Shown one piece after another: positions 33,958 through 46,581 of a DNA stretch of 64,000 nt. Location of the stretch: positions 43,911,220-43,975,219 of the forward strand of contig CM030714.1 of the NCBI GenBank assembly GCA_017979445.1, written 5' to 3'. How positions within the stretch are numbered: the first letter of the stretch is position 1; every line of letters starts with the position of its first letter. Below the pieces are notes generated by a model. That model did not search any database and was not told the origin of the DNA. It worked only from the letters and a program-made list of their open reading frames with translations. This stretch comes from Akebia trifoliata. Taxonomy: Eukaryota; Streptophyta; Magnoliopsida; Ranunculales; Lardizabalaceae. The position numbers were made by a program, and so were the translations under genes.

Positions 33958-35950
33958 TGGGAAAAATACTTAATTTCAATTTAGTCTTTGACTTCGGTAG
34001 GTTATCAAAATAGTCAATCTAGTAAATTTATCTTTTCAAAACAGTCTAAGTACCTTAGGAGTGCACATGGTTTAGATTGGTTCAGATTTTGACAAAATTA
34101 GAATCGAACCAATCCAATTACCCTATAGAACTGAATCAATCCAAACCAACCTTGGTTTGAATCGATTCTCAGTTCTCATACTTTCAAAATAAAAAAAATT
34201 AGTATTTTTTCTTTCAAAAGATGAACCTTTTGGATCATATCATAAATAATGCCTATATTTAAAATGAAAATGATTTTATGATTAAATTTTGATTGAAATC
34301 TGTATAAATTAAAAATTAGAGAAAGCTCAATGAGAATACAAAAAAATTACAATTTTAAAATTGGTATTGTGGATGGATTAGTAAGTAAACTAATCCATAA
34401 ATGGTAAATTAACAAATCCAAGTTTAGGTTCGTATAGTATATTTCATCTAACAAACACGACATAAAGGTTCTCGTAAAAAAACAAGGAATCAAACTCTTT
34501 GAGAAAGTTTTTTCATAGATGAGTAGATCCATTTGAGAGTTGAAAGAGAAATTTGTGTATATTTTTTATTTATGAGTTTTTATTAGAAAAAAACAAAGGA
34601 GATGAAGTTGAAAACTTTGATGAGTTACCTCTTCGTAACATACTAACACAATTGAGTGAGAGAAAGAGAGATGTTACCTCTTCGTTTTCCAACGAGGTGG
34701 CAAGGTGGTTAGTGGCGAGGTGAAGGAGATGAATGACGGCTAAGTTTTCTTCAAACTTGAATAAGAGTGAAATAGAGAATAGAAAAATGAAACTAAAAAA
34801 AGGTTTTATATATATTATAATAGATACTTCGGATTAGTTCGGTTTTATTATACCCCTGATCCAAAACCAAACCAAAACAATTGGATTTTTTTTTATACAA
34901 TCTGCACCCGAACCAAATCATGCTCAATCCGAACTAATCCAATCCACTTCGGATTGGTTCGGTTCTCGGATTTACCCAATCCAATGTGCACCCTTACCAT
35001 ACCCCACTCTGGACATTTCTCATGGTTGAAATGTCAAAATTGCCCTAACCATTCGGCCTCACCATTTTCGTCCTAAAAATTGGATTTCTAACATCTCAAT
35101 CAAGTTTTGGAGACTACATTCCGATGAAAAGGATTTGAGAATGAAGAAGAAATTATTTTCAAGCATTTTGAAAATGTATGTAAAATTTTTGGGTTTTTTC
35201 AATTATTTTACTTCATTTTTTGATGAAAATGATCAAGGATAGTTATTTTGATTTGAAATCATCTACACAAGTTGTTATGTCAAGTTTTAAGTAGATATTT
35301 TCATGTAGTTTAATTGAAATTTTTTGAAAAAACGAAAACGAATGGATTTTACGACAATTTTTATTTTTGAGTTCATTATTTTTATTGTTGAGGTCGACAT
35401 TTAAAAAAAAAATTATTGTTGACCTCACCAGTTTTATTTAGTATCCAGCTCACTGGTTTTAATTATTGTCAAAGTCAACAATAAAAAAAAATGTCGATCT
35501 GTGCAATAAAAATATAGAACTCAAAAAATAAAAATTGTCAACTTGAAAATTGTAAAATCCACTCGTTTTCATTTTTTCACCTAAAATTCATGGAAATATC
35601 GACTTAAAACTTGACGTAACGACTTGTGTAGATGATTTCAAATCAAAAGAACCATCTTTAATTGATTTTCATTTAAAAAAGAAGCAAAACAATTAAAAAA
35701 TTCTAATTTTTTTTCATTCATTTTCAAAATACTTAAAAAAATGACTTCTTCCTTCTCAAATCCTTTTCATAGGAATGGACTCTCCAAAACTCTACCAGGA
35801 TGCCAGAAATCCAATTTTTTTTTTTTTTTTGACGAAAATCATAAGTTTTAATGATCAGGGCAATTTTGATATTTTAAATGTGAAAAATTCTAAAGTGAGG
35901 TTCATGGACTACTTTGAAAAGAGAGATAAATGGACTATTTTGATAACTCG
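33958..35950. mobile_element. Large foldback MULE-like element, interrupted copy
   Basis: It starts GGGAAAAATACTTAATTT, like the intact copy at 46582. It shares long stretches with it, for example GATTTGAAATCATCTACACA near 35256 and its inverted counterpart near 35625. It is split by the hAT-like element at about 34048-34997. The right end seems lost where a TTTGTTAGGGCAC-type MITE arm begins. Confidence 0.6.
34048..34997. mobile_element. hAT-like element nested in the foldback copy
   Basis: Left end TTAGGAGTGCACATGG and, inverted, right end TAAGGGTGCACATTGG. Both ends carry GGTTCGGTTC-type motifs. About 950 bp with no significant frame. The flanking duplication could not be fixed. Confidence 0.55.
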
Positions 35951-36170
35951 CAAAGAGCACACATTAAAATGCATTAATTGTACCTACAAAATTGAATTTT
36001 ATACCCAAAATGCCCTCAATTTTTTTTTATTTTACCAAATAGTGCCACATTCTTATCCCCCAAGCGTATTTCTTGCACTTTGGAAATTGGATTTTGTACC
36101 AAAAAAAGACCTTAGACAAGTTATTTTTTTTGCAAAAATACCCTCACAAACAAAATCCATAAATATATAT

Positions 36171-36627
36171 AGGGAGCGGTTCGGCAGCCCTAAGGTTTGC
36201 CAAGTTTGGTGCCAAACATTTTTTGTAAATCACTTTTGATGGGGTTAGAAGTTTTGAAATAGGCTGATTTTTTGTGAGGATGATCTCTACGGTGAAGAGA
36301 TCATCCTCACAAAAAATCAGCTCATTTTGAAACTTCTAACCCTAGTTTACAAGTTGAAGAATCGTGGACCATCCAATTTTTGTAAATCACTTTTAATGGG
36401 GTTAGAAGTTTTGGAATAGGCTGATTTTTGGTGAGGATGATCTCCTCATCATAGAGATCATCCTCACAAAAAATCAGCTCATTCCAAAACATCTAACCCA
36501 TATTTTGAAAAATGTTTGGCATCAAAAGAGATCATCCTCACAAAAAATCAACTCATTCCAAAGCTTCTAACCCATATTTTGAAAAATGTTTGGCACCAAA
36601 CTTGGCAAACATTAGGGCTGCTGAACT
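36171..36627. mobile_element. Foldback element, copy F
   Basis: The termini are AGGGAGCGGTTCGGCAGCCC and, inverted, GTTCAGCAGCCCTAATG. The sub-terminal arm GTTTGCCAAGTTTGGTGCC pairs with GGCACCAAACTTGGCAAAC. The hairpin core seen in the 6790-7892 group is present twice, and part of the right arm (about 36460-36518) is duplicated at about 36527-36595. It is preceded by a TATATATA tract. Confidence 0.82.
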
Positions 36628-36759
36628 TATAAAAGATTTATTTCATGTTTTAAGAAAACTCTTCCAAGATGACTCGGTATCTGACAAGGACGAGACAAGC
36701 CGCAAAACCGAGTTTTAAAAGCATGGGTCAAACTGAGATTTGAAACCATAATCACAGTT

Positions 36760-37067
36760 AACACCTAAGATAACCCCCAAACCGAAACACCAACGTTGCC
36801 CGGGTGTCCTTCTGTGAAGACCTCTTCTCTCTCTCCCTCTCTCTCGAAACTGAGTTTGAGAGAAATTACGCAACGGCAACTGATACACAACAGCTGGAAA
36901 ATGCTGTTTAAATGAGCTTTTTAATTTCCTTAATGTAAAAAAAAACCTCTCTTTAATCTTTATCCCTCACTACTTTTCTTTCTCTCTTAAAAATTAAAAT
37001 AAAATAAAACTCTGTTTCGATCTGATTTTCTTATTTATATGTATCAGGAAGTCTAGAAGAAGCAGCC
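36760..37067 (+). promoter_or_regulatory. Probable promoter and 5' UTR of the GT14 gene
   Basis: A CT-rich tract (about 36823-36846, TCTCTCTCCCTCTCTCTCG) typical of plant core promoters or leaders is followed by a mixed leader up to the ATG at 37068. No TATA box is convincing. Confidence 0.45.
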
Positions 37068-40000
37068 ATGACGAAGAAGAGACCTTCGTTGTCCGTACGA
37101 CAAGTTTTCTGGATCGGATCGAAGCTCGTGATCTCTCTATCTGTTATTCTCTGTTTCTTTGCTCTTCTAAGACTCCATTCTCAATCTAAGCTTCAATCTT
37201 CCATCGCTTCTTCCCTTCGTAGATCTCGTCGTTTTGAAGATCAGCACTTCGAAGGCCCTCCGAAGATCGCTTTTCTCTTTCTCGCTCGTAAAAGTCTCCC
37301 TCTCGATTTTTTATGGGGGAGCTTCTTCGAGGTTTTTTTTTTCCTGTTCTGTTTAGTTCACCATTTCTGAGATTTTTGAAAGCAAGGCAAGGTTTGAATT
37401 TTGATTTGTTGGTTGATTTTGAATTTGGGGGGTTTACAGAATGGAGATGCGGCGAATTTCTCTATTTATGTTCATTCGGAGCCTGGTTTTGTGTTTGATG
37501 AATCCACGACTAGGTCGGCTTTCTTTTACGGACGACAATTGAGGAAGAGCGTTCAGGTATTCGAATCTATTTTAGAAAAAAAAAAGTCTCTCCTTTTTGT
37601 TTATTTAGTCTGTCATTTTTGGATTCGGAGCTGTTTGTTTATGGTCAGTTTGTTGTTTTAGTTGTGCATGAGTTGAGTTGGTGGTGTTTTATGCTGCAAT
37701 TGATTCAGTTGTGGTGTTGTAGGTTGTTTGGGGAGAATCCAGTATGATTGAAGCGGAGAGGTTGTTAATTGGAGAAGCTCTTCAAGATCCGGCAAATCAG
37801 AGATTTGTTCTCCTCTCTGATAGGTAGGTTTAGTTCTCTTAACTGAAATGTTTTTTTATTCCCAGCTATGGATGTTTTCTTGATGAAGAATTTGTAAAGT
37901 TAGAATATGTTTAATTTGTGAGGACCTGTGTTTTGTGCCTGATTTTCATTTATCGATAACAATATTTTTTATTATGGGAAACTGTAAAAGTAAAGTGCAA
38001 GAAAGAACAAATAGGAAGGAACACACAAACAATATAGGAAAAAAATGGATAAGTAACGAAATACAATGGAGAGATCATTTGTAAGACCACGTTCCTTTAA
38101 TAGATCATCCACCACCTCATTTACCAATCTTGGCACTTTTGTAATTCTATGTTCAAGGTTGATGTCAAATCCCGAATTTCCACGAATGTGATGTTTGAGG
38201 TTTTCATGCCAATCTTGGTTTTAGTCTTAGGTTTTTCCATCTTGTCCGCTTTGTTTATGAGAAATAGCCAAATTTTAGTTCTCTTTGGTTAAGAAAGAAA
38301 TGAACACCTCTAGAGCTCGGATCCATAGTTGGTCAACATATTTCAATACAACTTTGAGGTCGTGGGTTCAAGTCCAAAGCATACTATAAAAAAAAATTAA
38401 AAACAAAAAAAGAAAGGAAGAAAAAATGACTACCTGTGAATTAACAAATATGTTCTTTGTCCATTGACTGGATATAAGAGTTTTATAAGGTTTGTTGTGA
38501 GAGCCACTTCGTTTGAAAGCTAAAGATTTAACTCTTATGAAGGTTGCTAGAAGTTCCAAGCCAGGACGAGCAACATGATGACAGCTTTGGCATTGAACAC
38601 ATTTAGCTTATGATGTGATTTCTTAGATGCCTAATAACCAAGAGTGGTTCAGTTACCTATCCCTTTTTCTCGGTCTTTGGCCTTACAATAGTTAAAATTT
38701 TTGCTAAAGATTTTTCATCATTAAAATAATGAAGAATACTTTGAATATGATTGCTTCTGCATTCAAAGTGAGATATATTAAGAAGAACCATTTGTTGGAT
38801 AGGAGACTTCCTTCAAGTATCATAATGAGGGTGTTGGGGATGGTGGCAAGTAGTTATGCATGGAGTAAAGTATCGTACCGTTTTGGAATACATTGTCCTA
38901 TATGTAGTGTTAGTTGAGTATTCTAATACAAAACATGGCCAGAATCAAAGGTTTTTTTTTTTCTTAACAATATTTATCTTTAAAATGTTGATGAATGTTT
39001 TGGAAATCTTTCAAAAAAATTCTAATATTTTGAAGTATTTCATTTCATTTTATTTTGGTGAATGTTTCAGTTTTTTTCCTTGATTGAAATATTCTTTCAA
39101 AACGAAATTTTAAACCTTTGTTATGAGCAAGGTTTAAATTCTATTCTTGATGCAATGTTTTGATGGTGGAGAAAATCGAGACAATTTCAATCGAGATAGT
39201 TGCGGCATAAATATTTCGAGATAATTCGAAACATTTAATGTTTTAGGGACATTGTTTGTTCTAGCCTCGATTTAAAGCGGAATGTTCGTAGAAACATTCT
39301 AAAATAGAATAGAACTTTGAACCATTGTATGTGATGCATGACAACCTAGATTTTATCTATTCTAAGTCTGTTCTACTTTAGGATGGGAGAAAGGCTAATT
39401 AGGCGGTGACGAAGAATAATTTTTTTTTATAAAAAGGGTTTCAGGTTCAAAAGGTTTTATTGGCCTTTGTGAAGGTTTCAACAATTTCAATTGACTATAT
39501 GTTAAAGGAATAAACGAAAATTTTGCAATATAGTATTGTAATTAGATTTAGGAGTATGAAGTAGAGATAATATGATATATGGTAGATTTGGAGAAATGAT
39601 TAATGTTATAGTATTTGTTGATAGTAAAAAATGAGTTGCTCCACGTATATGCCATGTGGATCAACTGTACGTGAGGTGGCAAAAACATAGTCAATGTGGG
39701 AGGACAAAGAGACCATAGGTTTGGAGTCCAAGAGATTGTTATGATCGTGTAATTGCAAATTCTACCATTTTATCTAAGGAATTCGTCACTTTATGGGTCA
39801 TGGGAGAGGGGCATTTTAGTAACTTAATGCTTACTTGTCTATAAAAGAGAGCTCTAGGACATCAGAGGAAGGGTTGGATCTTTCCTCATTTTCCTCCCTC
39901 ACAAGGGAGTCTCTCTCTTGGATCCTCCTCCTCTTTCGTCTTCCCCTTTGACTCGTTCCACCGACGAATGTCTAAATAGGCGTCGTCCATGTCATCTAGG

Positions 40001-43000
40001 TGGAGAAGTAAGGCTCCAGGTGGGAGTGTTCTCCTCCCACACACCCGAATATACCCATGGGGAATGTTGTTAGAGCATCAAATTTCTTGTAGAAAGACCT
40101 TATCCACAATTTTCTTCATTGATGTATCTTTGACCCATTACAATATTTGTGGTGAAAGGAGGATTGGATGGATTTTTTGATGGGGTTAAAGGATTTTTGA
40201 GTTCTTCATGGATTTTTGATGTGTTCAAAATAGAAAATAAAAGAAAACGTTAAAAAAAACGATTAAAAATAAAAAAGATGATAGATTTACCTTGGAATCA
40301 CCCCAACATTTCTATGGCATCACCAAGTTGAATGCCCTGACATTCAAGCTATAAACAAAAAGAATTTATTCATCAAAATCTTCCGAAAACAATCTATTAA
40401 ATTGTTTAAAAAGAAAAGGCGAACTGTTAAAATCAAAAGGACTTCTAATTTGACTTTACCTTCTACTCCAAAGTAACTTTACTGAATTGTATAATTCCCA
40501 AAATAGAAACCTGCCTAAAATATAAACTTTCCCGAAATAGAATCTTTTCAAAAATGTAGTAAAATTTCTAAACAAAAACTCTTCTAATAAAGTTAAAATA
40601 CCTAATAATTAACTTGTAAAACAAGGTGGTCTCAAATATCCTAAAACAAAAAAAATCTTATATCCCTAAAATTCGTCCAATTCATTAGTGAGTTACAAAA
40701 CCTAGTAAATAATGGCCCATGATTTTTGATGTCTCCATCATTATGGGTGTTTGGATAAAAAATTTGAGGAACCCAACTTTATAATCGCAGCCGATTAGGT
40801 AGATTAAAAGTGCCAAGTTATGAAAATTTAGTCTTCGTTGGTGGTTATTTAAAATAAAAATGACTGGTGAAGCTTTCAATCAATAGCTCATCTATTGCAA
40901 TTCACACATTTTATTCCCTATTCCAAATTTTTTGGTGCTTCCCTATCCAGAACATCTCCATTTCAAACTTTGGCCTTTACCTCTAGACAAAGGATCTTAA
41001 GGAGTTTGACCCCATCTTCTGTTTGTTGGGGCATTTGGAAGGATAGGGATTTTCGTGTGTTCGAAAGGAATGATCACACTCTACATCAGGTTATCATTAG
41101 CATTTTAGGATTCCCATTCTTTTGGTATGAAATCTTTAAGGGGTTTAAGGGTGTATTCGTTGAAGGCCCCATGTTTAATGGTTTGTAAGAATATAGAGTA
41201 AGTTGCGGGATTTTGATTTTTTCTTTTTCTATCATCTCTTTGTGTTAGGTGGGTATGCTTGACCTTCTTACTTATTTTTGTGCTGTTTTTAATAAATTTT
41301 TATTCTATCAAAAAAGAAAGAGAAAAAAAAAAAAAGACTGAATTGTCATAAGCACTTTACAAACGCACCATTGGTTCTTGGAAGGCAGTGAATGGGAATA
41401 TATATGCCTATGTTTCCAGTTGATTTTTTGAAAATTCTATTTTTGTATACTGATGAAGTTAATGATTGTACAGCTGTGTTCCTTTGTACAACTTCAGCTA
41501 CATATACAACTATGTGATGTCTTCTCCAAGAAGCTTTGTGGACAGGTACGTAGAGGGATTCTGATTCCTGGCATAAGCAGTACTGGTTTCTCTTTTGGTG
41601 ATTCAATATCAATTGCCCGAAGTAACTTGTTATTTTATTTTGCATTTTCTTATGCTGTTCTTTCTCTTGTATACACTTCTGCATTCTAGCTTTCTTGACC
41701 CAAAGCAAGTTCGTTACAATCCAAAGATGTCACCTGTTATACCGAAGGACAAATGGCGAAAAGGATCCCAGGTTTTCCTTCTTCTCTTTAAATTTACCAT
41801 TTAGCATCACACCGAGGTCTGAAAATTCAGGAGTCTATATCAACTTAAAAGCTTGGCCTGTGACTCTGCTTGGCTATGTGGATGAGTTACTAATTTTTTT
41901 TAATTAAAATGTGTAATAAATTTAAAGCAATACTTTCTTTAAAAACTATCTAATAAAAACACAAACAATTGTGTCGGTTTTCAACTCAGGTACAAATTAC
42001 CAAATAAATTTACACTTACAAAACCTTATAGCTTATACTGAATGCGGTTAATATAAATTTCGTAACATTTTCTGATTTATTTGATAGTCGCCAATTAAAA
42101 GGAGACGTTTATTGGATTGGGTCGAACATAAATTGATTCAATCAAGAATTCAGTTCACATCTTCTGAACACTAACTAGCTTGTGGGAACCAACCAACTAA
42201 AATAGTAGTCACCTAGCCATGAACGAGCGATTACGGCAGTCCAGGAATTGAACATGTTCTGTTAGGATTAGGGATGCCAGAGCATGAGGCCGAGGAAGCC
42301 TATAGCATTCTTGCCCAGAGCATGTAAATTGTGTTGCCATGTCTATGACACATGGGTGGGACATGGTTTCTGTCACAAATTCTTAAAAAATGGTGCATCC
42401 TGGTTAAGCACATATTTTTGTTATTTGTGATTCCTTGCATAATTTGACTGAATCACTGTTGAATCATGAAAGTTAGTCGTCTAAAAATTCCTGTGGACTT
42501 TGTTGAGTGGGGTTGCTTCTAAACCAACCTAGATGTCAACTCATTGACTTTGGATGTCTAACAACTGCCTTTGACTTGCTGAGTCACAAGTCAATTGACT
42601 TGGGAGTATTGGGTGCTTTGAATAAGATGGGGGAAAACCTGTGTTTTTTTCGCTTGTCGTAAGCAGGGAGTAATGAATGGGAAATGACCGCTCATTTTTT
42701 TTAATCTCCAAGAGGCCTGATTTTCAGATTATGCTTTCAGGGAAAACAAAACATGACTTCTACTTGTCCGTGTTTCTGGACAACCCCTTGGTTTTCGATT
42801 GTGCACACAAAAACATTGTAGGGACTGAGTCCTCATTTGGGCTTCATGGTCTAGGTTGGATTTGAATTTATTTTATTTTTTTATTCAAAAAATAAACTTT
42901 TTTTTGGGATCAAATCTTGACTTTGAAAATGGATGGTCACTGAAATCCCAGATTTAAAATTTAAATCCTATGGTCAAAAAATGTCTTTTTATTTTTATTT

Positions 43001-46000
43001 ATTTATTTTTTTTTTATTTTTAATTTTGTTTATTTGGAGTTAATAAAATTTTATGCTCTACATCCATGTGGCACCCAATCATGTATTTTTTGGGTGCCAC
43101 ATGGACATGCAGTCCATATATATTGGTGGTCGTTTGGTCCATATTCAATTCAGTTTATGAATGTTTTCTTATTCAAGCATTGATTGCTATTATAATGTTG
43201 TTCTTGCATTTGATTTTTTGCTTTCAGTGGATTACATTAGTTCGAAAACATGCAGAGGTGATCGTGGATGATGATATTATCCTTCCGGTCTTCAAGAAAT
43301 ATTGCAAGGTATGCAATGATGCATGTAATTCATTTCCTTACCATATTTCAATGTATCGAAGGTTCAGATTTTCTCCCTCTTTCCATGCCACTTGTTTATG
43401 TAGTGGGATGTTACATGTAGATCTTGAATTTTTTCATACTATCATTTGTACTTGCATCATCAGAGCACAAGTGCTTTTGCATACATAATGCGCTCCACCA
43501 TGGAAATGTTTTTGAGTGCCTAGCCGGTATTCATTTCCATTATATTGAACTTTTCTAATTATCTTTTTTTAATGCTTTCATTCTGCAGCGACGACCACCA
43601 ATTGACCTTAGTAAGGGAAAGCAGAATCTTGTGAGTGATCTCTCCTCTACTGATATACCACATTTAATATCCTCACCTTAGGATACTGTGACTAATAAAA
43701 TCATCATTCAGATTACTTTTGGAATTAGAGCTATCGTTTCTGGAGAAGATTAGTTTCAAGGTTTAGTGTTTTCTGAATATCTGGTGTTAAGGTGTAAAAT
43801 CTTATTTTGTGGCAATGTCATGGGAGGAAACTGAGATGCTCTGGATTGAAACATTCCGAAAATATTTAAAAAAATGACTACTTGGTTGAAATATATTAGT
43901 GTCGATCAAGTATTACAATCCAGATTAAGATGGTAGAGGGAGAATGATTGTAGATTTTTTGTGAGGAAATGAAATTTAGGGTTTATAGGAAAGATTAGGT
44001 CAAATGGCCTCAAATACCCTTTCAACTGTCATAAAACGGTAGAAAACTATATTTAGGTCATTTTACCTCATCATTGTCAAATGACCTAAAATACCTTTTC
44101 AATTGTCAAAAAAAAGTTTAAAACTAAGGGTATTTGACCAAAAAGATTTTTTCTTTTTAATTCTAACCATGACAAACTTTTTTTTTGGCTTGGGGGTGGA
44201 AAATATATTGGAATCTGTAAATATATTGCAATGGAAAAGAGCGGATTGAGGTACATAATTAACATCCTATCTTCACAATAATAATATTAAAAAAAAAAAA
44301 GAAAAAAAGATGGGAGTAATCTGGCAAGTAATTTGTTCAGAAAAGTACTATTACACCAAAATTAGATTATTTTCCTTCAGGCTTTGTTGCTTTATCCTTT
44401 CAGTTGTGAGGAATACTCATGTCAAGATCATAGAATTTGGTAGCTCTCATTTTTTTTTTGTTAGACAAATGCCTGATTTATATTAAATAAATAGAGAATG
44501 AAAAAAACAGACAAACAAAGTCGTGTAGATTAAAAAAATCTATGGATGTGATGGTTATGTTTTGTTGCTTAGGGTCAATCAGTTCATTTATTTTTTTGAT
44601 AGGTATAGGGTTAGTGGTTAGCAAATGAAATTGGGTTCGAGGGGGTTCGAACCTAGGAAATGGGAACAACACTCCACTCTACACACCTTACCACTTAGCA
44701 CTTCGAATCAGTTAGTTCATTTAGAAGGTCGATTTTGAAGGATCCATTGACTGGTTGGCCTACTACCTAGATGTGTTTGGTCTCTATGACAAAGAGAGGA
44801 CTGGAGGGCTTATTTCCTACCTTTTTATTGGTGATTCGAGTATTTCTTTCTAATTATATATAGATAATGGATTAGGTTCACCTTGTGCACAGTTAGGAAG
44901 ATAGAATGCAGACCGACTCGAGAGAGATTCTTTGTCCATGATTTACTAGATGCTGTATTTGCTCTTAAAAATGGTTCCTACCCTTCTAAAGTAAATTATC
45001 CTTGTCCTGATAGTATCTGAATATCAAATGCAGAAACTTCAAAAGCAACACAACTGTATTCCAGACGAACATTACGTGCAGACGCTATTTGCGGTAATCA
45101 GTAATTTCTTGAATTTTCCTTTTATTTTAAATTCATTATTTATTAAGGTTATTATTATTATTATTATTTTAAAGTAAGGTTTTTTGTTGCCATCATTGAT
45201 AATAAATTGCCTTGTATGTTTGGAACAACTTAAAGTTTACTCTCTTGTTCATCCCACTTATTTCTATTATTCTTCACCATTAGATGAGTGAGCTTGAAAG
45301 TGAACTTGAACGAAGAGCAGTGACCTACACCTTGTGGAATCAGTCTACAAGAAAAACAGAAATGACTTGGCATCCTGTCACGTTCGGTTATGCCGATGCA
45401 GGTCCTCAACAAATCAAAGTAATAAAGGTAAATTACCTCATCTGATCTCCCTTTATTCCTCAATGCTTAGTACACTTGCACAATTACATGTGTGTTTTCT
45501 CATTTAGCAATGAGTGTATAGTAAAAGAGTAAAATCTAACATATCAATTTTTAGTAGAACTGAAAAGATTGGATGGAGTCTCCCAAAAAAATGAAAATCT
45601 TAATTTTAGTGAATGGCTCAGAGTTTATACGAATTCCATGACTTCTTAACAGCTTTTTTTTCCGGTTAATTAAAAGGCAGAACCCAGACCTTGTTCCATG
45701 TGATATGTGATCCTGGTTATATGCTTTTTAAGGCCCTTTTTTTTTTCTTCCTGAACTTAATTTTGAGCTTGCTTGATCTACACCTCTGGCTTCCTGGATT
45801 GTTCTTTAATACTTCAATTTTCTGTTATACAATCTGGCAGGACATGAACCATGTATACTATGAGACTGAGTATCGGACTGAGTGGTGTCGATCTGATTCA
45901 ACCTTTGTCTCTTGCTTCCTGTTTGCAAGGAAGTTCTCGAGGGGTGCTGCAATGCGCCTTTTAGGTGAGGGAGTGGTGGGTACCTTCAATGCTGCTGTTT

Positions 46001-46017
46001 TATTAAACACAACGTGA
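37068..46017 (+). CDS. GT14 core-2/I-branching beta-glycosyltransferase-like protein
   Basis: This is a Golgi type II membrane glycosyltransferase of CAZy family GT14 (DUF266/Branch). Exons are 37068-37331, 37440-37556, 37723-37823, 41474-41545, 41690-41771, 43228-43308, 43589-43630, 45034-45093, 45284-45427 and 45841-46017. They join in phase to 379 residues and a TGA stop. After a short basic N-terminus, residues about 14-36 form a membrane anchor ([20 protein letters not shown]). The domain follows with [89 protein letters not shown] and [12 protein letters not shown]. Plant members of this type are linked to cell-wall or proteoglycan glycans; the exact substrate is not shown by the sequence. 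Intron 3 is 3.65 kb and holds SINE, LINE and LTR-like sequence. Confidence 0.92.
38315..38400 (+). mobile_element. Short SINE in GT14 intron 3
   Basis: An A-box-like ATAGTTGGTCAAC and a B-box-like GTGGGTTCAAGTCC (about 38363-38376) lie about 40 bp apart, followed by a run of A. The spacing fits a tRNA-derived SINE head. Confidence 0.6.
39116..39327. repeat. Degenerate MITE in GT14 intron 3
   Basis: Left CAAGGTTTAAATTCTATTC and, inverted, right CAATGGTTCAAAGTTCTATTC form weak terminal repeats. They resemble the CATGGTTTTA family. Confidence 0.45.
39640..40180 (+). other. LTR- or promoter-like stretch in GT14 intron 3
   Basis: A clear TATAAAAG at about 39840 is followed by a pyrimidine-rich leader (CTCCCTCACAAGGGAGTCTC). 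This looks like an LTR promoter, but no LTR borders were found and the 63-codon frame at 39989 is not believed. Confidence 0.3.
40880..41338 (+). mobile_element. LINE (L1-type) 3' end in GT14 intron 3
   Basis: A frame containing [20 protein letters not shown] resembles the C-terminal end of plant L1 reverse-transcriptase proteins. A 3' UTR-like stretch, AATAAATTTTTATTCTATC, and an A-rich tail (41310-41336) follow. It is 5'-truncated. The tail motif CTATCAAAAAA is shared with nearby SINEs. Confidence 0.7.
43058..43110. repeat. Small perfect hairpin in a GT14 intron
   Basis: CCATGTGGCACCCA and TGGGTGCCACATGG lie a few bases apart, giving a 14-bp perfect stem. It may be an internal-deletion MITE. 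Confidence 0.7.
44591..44713 (-). mobile_element. SINE with 10-bp target duplication in a GT14 intron
   Basis: A-box-like TGCTAAGTGGTAAGG near 44690 and a perfect B-box core GGTTCGAACCC near 44650 are read on the minus strand. The 3' end is CTATACCTATCAAAAAAA. The 10-mer AGTTCATTTA flanks it on both sides (44581-44590 and 44714-44723). At 123 bp it is short for a SINE. Confidence 0.82.
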
Positions 46018-46572
46018 CCTTTTCTATTGTACCTTTCTGCATCTTTTAACATGCCCGCATACCTTTTTTATCTGACTCGGGCAAAAATAAATATAATACA
46101 AAGCATCAAGAGAGCCGTCCGTCATAGATTTACAGGAGTGTAACATGATGTACCACACAACAATTTTTGACAATACACATCAATACACATCAAAAATATT
46201 GTAAGGTAACAGTAGCTATATTTACATAACATATAAGATGAAAAGCAGATTCAAGTTTTGGTTTCTAACAAGTTCCAAATTGCATGGCCCCAAATTTTAT
46301 AGGTGCACAGGATGCAACTTGTTACCAGGTGCCCCTTAATTGTGTCATCATCATTCTCTTCTAATTAATTCTATTGTGTTCACATGTTCATATTTTATCT
46401 TGCGACCTCAATGTGTTTTGCTGTCTCTTGCTTTTTTAGATCCTTCAATGTGCATATTTCTTTGATTTTGTCTGAAAGGGTTTAAAATATCTTTGAAAAG
46501 TAGCTGTGTTCGATATTTTAAAAAATATATTAATTTTTAGACCATTAATTTAAGATAAACATTCAAGAGGGT
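46018..46572 (+). other. GT14 3' UTR and spacer
   Basis: No gene or structured repeat was recognised between the GT14 stop and the foldback element. Confidence 0.5.
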
Positions 46573-46581
46573 ATTTTAATT

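Noticed and set aside
35775..36239. 154-codon plus-strand frame as a gene
   Set aside because: It runs across the end of one transposon, a MITE arm and the start of another foldback element, and its sequence has no protein-like features.
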